A stretch of DNA of 36,803 nucleotides from Stramenopiles sp. TOSAG23-2. Taxonomy: Eukaryota > Sar. The notes below the pieces were generated by a model. It had not been told where the DNA came from and searched no databases. It saw only the letters and a program-made list of their open reading frames with translations. Location of the stretch: assembly GCA_900128395.1 (NCBI GenBank), contig LT649332.1, positions 1-36,803 on the forward strand, given 5' to 3'. This document shows, piece by piece, positions 18,022-25,319 of this stretch; the stretch's first letter is position 1, and every line of letters begins with the position of its first letter. A program made the translations under genes and the position numbers.

Positions 18022-20129
18022 ATGGGTATGTTAGTAACGCTTTCTGATTTAAAACGTAGGTTTAACCATGATATGGATGAAGCCCGTGCTGATGGTGAAG
18101 TTGTAGGCCCTTGTAAAAAAGCATGGCATTTATTTGAATGGACACAGTCCTTTACCGTTGTCGTATTATATTTTGTTACGGCAATAGTATTAATAAATAA
18201 TTGGTTAGTCACACAAGAAATTCAATTCCGGAGTGGAATCGGTTTAAATATTGGGTATGCTGATAATGAAGAAGGACTTGCGAAGGAAATGAACATCACA
18301 GATTATAAATTTGATCCATGTAACAGATTAACAATAAAAGACTGTTTGAAAGTTCATTACAATAATACATCTGCAAATAATCAGCAATATGAAAAGGATT
18401 GTTCAATATATGAAAAAAATGCAACTGTTGGACCATCGGGTAACAAAATTTATCCAAAAATCTATGAGACAAATTGCCGCTGCAAAGAAGAAAATTACAA
18501 AAATATGTGTAGATTAATGTTTAACAAAGTTTTTACCTTTAATATTACCAGAATATACTGTTCAAAGACAGACGGGGTTGACGACGATGGTTTGCAATTA
18601 TATTTGAAAGCCAAAGCAGGCTATCAACATCATATCGACGAAAAAAATGACAATGCTTGTTTTGGTCAACAATTTGAATATGATGAACATTTTCTTCTCC
18701 CTTTTGCCATTGCGTGTAGTATAGTTGCTTTGACAGTTTTTGCATTGCTGTTAGCAGTTTTAGAATGGTAAGTCAAATTCTAGTTCTATATAAATGATAT
18801 CCTCTCTCTCTCTAACACATCATTCTTTCACATATACGCTTTGCTCCACAAAGTTCAGGAACATTTGCTCCAGAAGATCATAAATTGCATCAAGTTGAAT
18901 TGCAATTTAAAAATCTAATTCGATATTTTTTAATTGAATTTAAAGATCAAAAAGGCAGGCAAAGCTGTTGGGTTCATCGTTCCAAAAAAAAACAGGAGGT
19001 TTTTTTATCTTTTATGCAGTATATTTATACGACAATGACTTATAACTGCATGTTAGGAGCATTCACAAAACCTGGTCTTAATTTAATGGGGAATGATGAT
19101 TTAATCTTTGACTCAGATGACGACTATAATGGTCCTGCGCTTTGGAAAACGAGCACATACAGTTTTATTGTATATCTTATGATGGGTTGTTATGCATTTT
19201 TTTCGTTTTTGGTACTTTTCTTTCTTCCGTGTGGGATTCTAAAGTCGATCAAGGAAAAGAAATTAAGTGTAGCGATAAACGCACCAATTGGGCCGTTTTT
19301 GTTCATAATTGGAAATATTCTAGGGTTCATTTTAGTGATGAATGTTTGTATTTCATATGGAATTGCAATTTCTTCAATGACGGTCCCCACAATACATATA
19401 TCGGATCTACTCTTTGGTATAAGCCTAGATTGGACTAGCTTTAAATTTCGTGTTCCGGAGGCACAATTCCCTATTGCATTATCAATATTTACAATTGGGG
19501 CTTTAAAATTATCATTGATATTCTCACGTGCGTTTGTTAAATGTAAATTAAAAGACGCGAGAAAAGTAGCAGCAGCAATGGAGGAGGATGCAATGGTGAA
19601 TCAAGATGGAAAAGATATGCTACAAAATCCAAATGAGGAAGAAGGAGGGGGAACTTGGAAAGATGCTGCAACGGATATCGCAAAAGAAAAGATGGAAGAA
19701 ACAGCTAGAGAAAAAGCGATGGAGACCTTTGATAAAAAATATAATTCAATAATGGGAAAACCAATTTTTTTGCTTGGTATTAATGGCAATTATTTACAAA
19801 ATCAAGATCCAATTCCACAATGTACAAACAAAAACAAAGCAGATTGGGAAAGCATGATGTTGGAAAAAATCGATGAAAAGAATGATAAATATGTTTTAAC
19901 ATCAAATAGAACGGGCTGTCGATTACAATGTACGTCTGATGGGACTGCTTTATTTGCTAATAAAAACAAAGGTGCATGGGAAGAATTGAAAGTGGAAAAG
20001 AAAGATGATAATAAATATTTTTTCATTTCATGTCACACTAGCAATGTTTTACAATGTAATCCAAAGAATGGTGCGATTAGATTTGAAAATAAAAATCGTG
20101 GTGCATGGGAAACATTTGAACTTCATTAA
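18022..20129 (+). CDS. Five-helix membrane protein with Cys-rich ectodomain and C-terminal fascin-like trefoil
   Basis: This gene is spliced: exon 1 is 18022-18767, exon 2 is 18854-20129, and the total is 673 aa. I do not recognise the membrane part. It has a short cytosolic start, helix 1 (about 43-62), then a lumenal/extracellular domain of about 160 residues. That domain has eight Cys (100, 108, 127, 152, 154, 163, 180, 213) and N-glycosylation motifs at 91, 114/115, 133 and 174. Helix 2 (225-247) follows, then a loop, and helices 3-5 at about 351-377, 393-421 and 454-476. A charged helical linker leads to residues about 549-673. There three units ending in NKNKADWESM, NKNKGAWEELKV and NKNRGAWETFEL resemble fascin-like beta-trefoil repeats, an actin- or ligand-binding fold. 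A receptor or channel linked to the cytoskeleton is a guess. Confidence 0.75.
18768..18853 (+). other. Spliceosomal intron, 86 bp
   Basis: The donor is GTAAGT at 18768 and the acceptor ends AAAG at 18853. Splicing joins TG to T, giving Cys249, and keeps the long downstream frame open. The nearby alternative acceptor TTCAG (18858) leads to a stop within nine codons, so it was rejected. Confidence 0.85.
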
Positions 20130-20290
20130 TTTGAATGGATGATCAGATCCAAAAATTTCAACACATAAACCCTCATCCATTTATTTCATACGACGTATCA
20201 GTATATTAACACGAGAATAACAAAGGATTAGATTTGAAAATAAAAATCGTGGTGCATGGGAAACATTTGAACTTCATTAAATTTGAATGG
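20075..20290 (+). repeat. Duplicated 3' end of the trefoil gene
   Basis: About 65 bases covering the last 18 codons, stop and immediate 3' flank of the trefoil gene (20075-20138) recur at 20226-20290 (period about 151). They are identical except for one extra A after the stop. The downstream copy has no start and is not a gene. Confidence 0.92.
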
Positions 20291-20674
20291 TTACAGCAGC
20301 CTGCAAAAAAGTCCATCCACGAAAACCAGGAAAACCGGCGCTGCCCCCCTAAAATTAAAAAAAAACAATAATATTTAATTTACAAAATATTTGGTAGTCT
20401 AAATAACCTTTTAAGTACAAAAAATGAAAGTGGTCGTTTTTCCCAACCCACTAGCGTCCAATGTTTATTAGTCTTATTCCAGGGGTTAACACTTCGTCGC
20501 AAGTGATAGGCATGAATTGATTTTATCCACTTCAGCGATATAGTTAATGGTGTGTGATGATGTGATGATGTGATTGATGTACACATTTTAATTTTCCATT
20601 CACATCTATAACCACTTTTATATATCGATTAGAACAGTGTATATATACAATATATATAGATAGATATACAGTAT
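20130..20674. other. Intergenic between trefoil and PSI genes
   Basis: It holds the duplicated gene end (listed separately) and a 21-codon open frame at 20287-20352 that includes RKPGKPA. A 68-codon minus-strand frame at 20380-20586 is rich in Trp, Arg and Lys. That frame has an ATG and ordinary amino-acid variety, but no recognisable family and no supporting context, so I do not call it a gene. Confidence 0.4.
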
Positions 20675-20946
20675 ATATATATATAAGATAAACAACAATA
20701 ATAATGATGGCACGAACAGTACCTTCCATAATGTCGATGCCATTATTATTATTATATATATTTTCTTTCATAATCATTAATAATAATAATATATTCATTG
20801 TGCTTTCCGTATATATATATAAGATAAACAACAATAATAATGATGGCACGAACAGTACCTTCCATAATGTCGATGCCATTATTATTATTATATATATTTT
20901 CTTTCATAATCATTAATAATAATAATATATTCATTGTGCTTTCCGA
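20675..20946 (+). repeat. 136-base tandem duplication at PSI gene start
   Basis: Two near-identical copies, about 20675-20810 and 20811-20946 (period 136), differ mainly by one AT dinucleotide. Each contains the 5' leader, the ATGATG start and the first 35 codons of the PSI gene. The second copy continues into the real gene. Confidence 0.93.
20704..20916 (+). pseudogene. Partial duplicate of PSI gene start
   Basis: The upstream copy of the duplication begins with the same ATG and 35 codons (signal peptide) as the gene at 20840. It then runs into the second copy out of frame and stops after 70 codons. It encodes a hydrophobic head plus low-complexity residues. If present in the transcript it would act as an upstream open frame overlapping the true start. 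Confidence 0.7.
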
Positions 20947-21436
20947 TACACTTAATGAACATATTGCAACGGAAGAAGCAAATAGATGTAGTAAAAGTAC
21001 TAAGTGTTGGAAATGTATATCAGATGATATATGCGCATGGTGCACAAATGGTGATGCGGATGGATTGTGTATTTATAAAAGTCAACGAATGCAATTGTGT
21101 GATGGAATGAAAGATAATTTTATAACGCGTGGCTATGGGTGTCCAAATAGTGTATTAGATGGTGGAAGTGCTGGTCCAAAACAGGAAAAAGGTTTTGGTA
21201 CATCAAATAGGACGGAAAATATGAAAAAATTTAAAGAAAGAACTAAGAGAATATATGAAAAATCATTAAAATCAAGAATTAGAAATGCTTTATTAAATGG
21301 TATAAATCTTGCGAATAATGCTAAAATCAAAGAAAAATATATTGACAAGAAAATAGAAGAGGCAGTAGAATTATTTGATCCATTACCAGTTCCCCAACCA
21401 ATTATCGATGCTATTAAAGGTGTCGTAGGAGAGTGA
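20840..21436 (+). CDS. Secreted or anchored PSI-like cysteine-rich protein
   Basis: A 198-aa protein starting with a long hydrophobic segment (about 12-35), which is a signal peptide or anchor. Residues 50-101 hold eight Cys (50, 56, 59, 65, 68, 77, 87, 101) with the pattern CxxCxxxxxCxWC. This is typical of the PSI (plexin-semaphorin-integrin) fold found in extracellular parts of receptors. The rest is a basic, helical region (about 115-175) ending in a Pro-rich stretch (DPLPVPQP). No membrane helix is seen after the PSI-like part. Family function is protein-protein contact outside the cell; the actual partner is unknown. The start is the ATGATG of the second duplicate copy, because only this one continues in frame. 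Confidence 0.68.
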   Translation: MMARTVPSIMSMPLLLLYIFSFIIINNNNIFIVLSDTLNEHIATEEANRCSKSTKCWKCISDDICAWCTNGDADGLCIYKSQRMQLCDGMKDNFITRGYGCPNSVLDGGSAGPKQEKGFGTSNRTENMKKFKERTKRIYEKSLKSRIRNALLNGINLANNAKIKEKYIDKKIEEAVELFDPLPVPQPIIDAIKGVVGE

Positions 21437-21801
21437 AAAAAATATGGTGTGTGTATTTTTTAAAAATTACGAGTTCGGTATTATTATTATTTTTCTCTTT
21501 TATAATAATTTTTACATTTTTTTTAAAAAAAATAAATTTTGAGAATTTTTTATATTTAAAAAGAGAATTTTTTATATAATATATATTTTTTTATAAAGAG
21601 TGAAAAAAATATGGTGTGTGTATTTTTTAAAAATTACGAGTTCGGTATTATTTTTCTCTTTTTAATAATTTTACCAGGTACATTTTTTTAAAAAATAAAT
21701 TTTGTGAGAGATATAATTTAAAAAGAGTAAGAGAATTTTTTATATACTCGTATATATATATTTAAAAAGAGAATTTTTTATATAATATATATTTTTTTAT
21801 A
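21431..21801 (+). repeat. Imperfect duplication of PSI gene 3' flank
   Basis: The unit opening with the last codon and stop, GAGTGAAAAAAATATGG, begins at 21431 and again at 21598 (period 167). The copies agree closely over about 60 bases and then drift with indels. The word AAAAGAGAATTTTTTATATA recurs in the distal part (about 21558 and 21766). Confidence 0.85.
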
Positions 21802-21862
21802 AAATAAATATTTAATTTTAACACACCCACGGCGCATTTATTCTTTTTCTAGGCACTCTCTC

Positions 21863-22122
21863 TACACTCCATCAATCAATATTCCTTTCCATTAACAAAT
21901 ACATGAAGTATTTTAAAATTATTATCAAGGCATATTAAATCACCATATTTTCCTTTTGCAATTGAACCAGTTTTATTATAAATACGTGTTATTACACTCC
22001 ATCAATCAATATTCCTTTCCATTAACAAATACATGAAGTATTTTAAAATTATTATCAAGGCATATTAAATCACCATATTTTCCTTTTGCAATTGAACCAG
22101 TTTTATTATAAATACGTGTTAT
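21863..22122 (-). repeat. Perfect 130-base tandem duplication at NagA 3' end
   Basis: Bases 21863-21992 and 21993-22122 appear identical. The unit spans the last 38 codons and stop of the deacetylase gene plus 13 bases of 3' flank. The gene uses the 21993-22122 copy; the other lies downstream as a silent duplicate in its 3' region. Confidence 0.95.
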
Positions 22123-23767
22123 CTTAGCTGGATTACCACTCAATAATCTACTTGCATCAATTATACTTAACTTAAATTTTTGTAATAAATGTAAAAACGT
22201 AGTATAAAGTGTTGCGCAACTACCACATAATATACCATTTTCATCTACAACCGTTTTACCTTCTTTATCAACAAATGCTTTTCTTACATCACCATATGTT
22301 AATTCCATTGATGGACATGCATCAGCAATGGCATCAGTAATAAAACATACGTTTCCATGTTTACCATTTTCATGCGTATCTAAGACAGATTGGATTAATA
22401 AAGGATTCAAATGCATCATATCACCAATAAGCTCAATTGTTGGAAGTTTTGCATATGTATGCATGTTGTATTTTTCTGCAATAAATGCCGGTAATTTTTT
22501 TAAAAATGCAAGATTTGCTAATCCAACATTTCTATGATGAAATTTTTGGACATTAAATACATGTGTACTGTGGAAATTATAATTTTGATCTCTTAATGGA
22601 ATATTTAAAATGTTAAATATTTGATCCTCGTTACAATCTTTATCATGACCTAATGAAACAATAATATTTCTATCGATTAATGATTGGATATGTTCAAAAG
22701 AAGAAGAAGATGATGATGATGATGATGCTGTTGAGTCATCATTATTATTAGACCAAGAGACAGATTTTTTAACTCTCTTGTCTTTATCATTATTAAGTTT
22801 ATTTGTTGTTATTACACAGTTGGCACACGTAAAACAGCGTATATCATCATCATCATCGTTGTTGTTGTTTACATTTTGACAATCTAGTACAACGCCAGCA
22901 TCAGCACTTGGTGAAATGGTCATGATTCTTAAACATGGGCCTATACTATCTAAAAATGAATTAAACTTTTCTATGGGCCATTTTTTTTGTATTGAAGAAT
23001 CAGGTAATCCACCACGTGTTTGAATAATTGGACCTTCGCAATGCTTTTGTATTATGATATGAAATGTGTTAGGAAACTAATAAATGCATGGCAATAAAGA
23101 GAAATTTCGATGATGTACAGTAAAAAACACTTACAATCCCTTCAACTCGAGCTCCATAATTATTATTTTTTAAATATAATTCAGAAAGAACTTGACATGC
23201 TTTTAAACTTCGTTTTAACCTTGGAGGATCAGGAAATGTTAAAGTTGCAAACATGCTAGTTACTCCAACTTTATACAATTTACGTAAGGAAAACTCCGGA
23301 TTTGTCCAGTAATCTAATACATCTTTTGCACCACCGAGGCCGTGGTTGTGTATGTCAATAAATCCTGGTATTATATATTCAACACCATTAATTATTTTAT
23401 TATTATTTCTATTAACATTTTTTTTTTCTGTTGAAGTTCGTTTCATACTCGCGAACAGATTTTTGCACTTTTTACATCTTCCTCCAGTAGCCATTTTCAT
23501 AGCACATTTTTTACAATAAATATTTACACACTCGTCACATTGATCAGGGGCAAAAGTAGCTTGATTTTTTTTACAATTATAACATGCATTAAATTTATTA
23601 TTATCATCATATTCATAATATATACCTTTATTAATTTCAATTATTTTACCATCACTTTCTACAATTACATGCCCATTATATAATACCTCATCTTCTAATA
23701 TGATTTGTTTCGCATTGATAATTAATAAATTATTTCGTTTATTTGTTTGCATTGTTATCGATGCCAT
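22006..23767 (-). CDS. AMDHD2: N-acetylglucosamine-6-phosphate deacetylase with inserted zinc-finger-like domain
   Basis: This gene is spliced: exon 1 is 23767-23135, exon 2 is 23043-22006, and the total is 556 aa. The enzyme removes acetate from GlcNAc-6-phosphate in amino-sugar recycling. Family motifs in order: IDIHNHG (137-143), HCEGP with the metal-binding Glu (212-216), SLGH (341-344), THVFN then HHRNVGL, ELIGDMMHLNP, FITDAI with the catalytic Asp, and the late LCGSCATL. Two insertions are unusual. Residues about 61-103 hold eight Cys spaced CX2C-X11-CX2C-X4-CX2C-X9-CX2C, a FYVE/RING-like two-zinc pattern lying between the small beta domain and the barrel. Residues about 262-328 are Asn/Asp/Ser-rich with CxxCxxC. 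The common length is near 400 aa; the insertions explain the extra. The 3' end overlaps a 130-base tandem duplication. Confidence 0.92.
23044..23134 (-). other. Spliceosomal intron, 91 bp
   Basis: On the minus strand the donor is GTAAGT (23134-23129) and the acceptor is AAAAG ending at 23044. Splicing joins ARVEGI to HCEGPII in phase 0. This restores the family motif HxEGP directly after the EGI strand, which strongly supports the junction. Confidence 0.93.
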
Positions 23768-24415
23768 GTTTCTTGATGTTTGGATATTATATGTCCATCT
23801 TCTACATGTTTCCTTCTTCTATATCAATTATTTTTTTGTATANNNNNNNNNNNNNNNNNNNNNNNNNNNNNNNNNNNNNNNNNNNNNNNNNNNNNNNNNN
23901 NNNNNNNNNNNNNNNNNNNNNNNNNNNNNNNNNNNNNNNNNNNNNNNNNNNNNNNNNNNNNNNNNNNNNNNNNNNNNNNNNNNNNNNNNNNNNNNNNNNN
24001 NNNNNNNNNNNNNNNNNNNNNNNNNNNNNNNNNNNNNNNNNNNNNNNNNNNNNNNNAGTCTGAAGTCTTATAAACTTAAAACACGCACACTATAATTTGT
24101 TGCAACTTTGACTTTAAAGTTTTAGTTATTATGCACGTCTGCCGTCTGCAATAAATATTAATATTAATAGGCAACTTATATTCATCAGACTATAGAAGCT
24201 TTACTTACCACGCTTACACAACAAATTAGGAACTGGAACGTTACCAAAAAAAAAAAAAAAGTACTACTACCGAATAATAATACCGAACCAGGCGAACACA
24301 AATACATATTAACAGTATATTTATAATTATACAAAGAATTATCATACAACGACACTCACAACATATATCGTTTCAATAAAACTTTTAACGAATCATCATA
24401 CCGTTATTTACAACA
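23768..24415. other. Divergent intergenic region containing an assembly gap
   Basis: It lies between the deacetylase (-) and the small coiled-coil gene (+). About 75 bases of AT-rich sequence precede a run of N. The remaining 359 bases after the gap show no coding frame, and a poly-A tract lies near 24246-24260. Confidence 0.6.
23843..24056. other. Assembly gap (214 N)
   Basis: All bases are N. True length and content are unknown, and translations spanning it are meaningless. Confidence 0.99.
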
Positions 24416-24817
24416 ATGTCTACATATGAAGAAGAAGATGAAAATGATGTTTCATTGACGGAAGACGAAATTGAAGAACTTATGGTTCAAGTAAATCGTC
24501 AAGTTGCGAAAAAATTAAAACAAAGAGACGAACAATTATTAAGTTTGCAGAAAACAATGACAGGCTTTATGAAATCTGTAAGATTGTTATCAACTGCAAC
24601 AAAAGATGCTGTAAAAAAAAGATCGCCTGAAAGACAACCACAAACAAACAACTACATCAGTCCATATAAACAACAAAATTTAAGTCCATCTAAAGAAAAA
24701 AATCAAGACAAGAAAAAAGAATATGCATACCAATCACCATATAGACAGCGCTCGACCCATCCTCCTGTAGTACAAATTTCGCAAAGAAATGATGCATTTT
24801 TTTCAAATGATTATTAA
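24416..24817 (+). CDS. Small hypothetical coiled-coil protein
   Basis: A 133-aa protein I cannot assign. Residues 1-25 are strongly acidic. Residues about 17-65 form an amphipathic helix or coiled coil (EEIEELMVQVNRQVAKKL in part). The C-terminal half is basic and disordered with two related motifs, YISPYKQQ and YQSPYRQR, about 30 residues apart. Codon use and the presence of a clean ATG after ACAACA resemble neighbouring real genes, and the composition is not that of a random AT-rich frame. It converges with rotatin. It may be a small scaffold or microtubule-associated protein, but nothing visible proves that. Confidence 0.65.
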   Translation: MSTYEEEDENDVSLTEDEIEELMVQVNRQVAKKLKQRDEQLLSLQKTMTGFMKSVRLLSTATKDAVKKRSPERQPQTNNYISPYKQQNLSPSKEKNQDKKKEYAYQSPYRQRSTHPPVVQISQRNDAFFSNDY

Positions 24818-25319
24818 AAAGCAATTTTGTATAAAGTAAAAGTGTGTGTGTGTGTGTGTGGTTTTGTACATGTATACGCACGCAAATGTATATAATATAG
24901 AAATTGTTATTATACGAAAGCATGATATGTATATTTATATTTCGTAATGTTTTTTGTACCACGAGAGGTAAAAAGAGGTTCATACGAGAGAGGAAAAGTA
25001 CATAAAATAATGTGTTCTTTTGTGAGCGTAAAAAATGATATCATAGTGCCAGCAGAGTGCCCTGATGCATACGAACCGTATCATATTACGACGAAGTAAT
25101 ATATATTATATAGGTATATATATATATATATGATATTATATATAAAGAGACATTGGTATATATCATATAATTATATATACGAGTTCGTGTATATATTTTA
25201 CGATTTCGTATCATATGTCATATATCATACGATTCGTATTAATTATATATGAAAAATATTAAAAAAAAAATTATTTTATAAAATAAAAAGTACATCATGC
25301 GAAGTTTTTCCACCTTGAC
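24818..25319. other. Convergent intergenic region, TACGA-rich
   Basis: It holds the 3' flanks of the small coiled-coil gene and rotatin. A TG microsatellite is at 24842-24860. From about 24910 to 25240 the words TACGA, TCGTA and TTCGT occur many times between alternating AT tracts. No coding frame is seen. Confidence 0.55.

Noticed and set aside
18022..18767. P2X-receptor or ENaC-like channel for exon 1
   Set aside because: Two helices around a Cys-rich ectodomain invite the comparison, but no P2X or ENaC motif is present and three further helices follow after splicing.
18854..18858. Alternative acceptor TTCAG for the 86-bp intron
   Set aside because: Using it shifts the frame into a stop within nine codons.
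20380..20586. 68-codon minus-strand frame rich in Trp, Arg and Lys
   Set aside because: The amino-acid mix is less random than most short frames here, but there is no family, no neighbour support and no clear splice partner.
23700..24095. Open frames running through the N block
   Set aside because: They are translations of unknown bases and have no evidence value.
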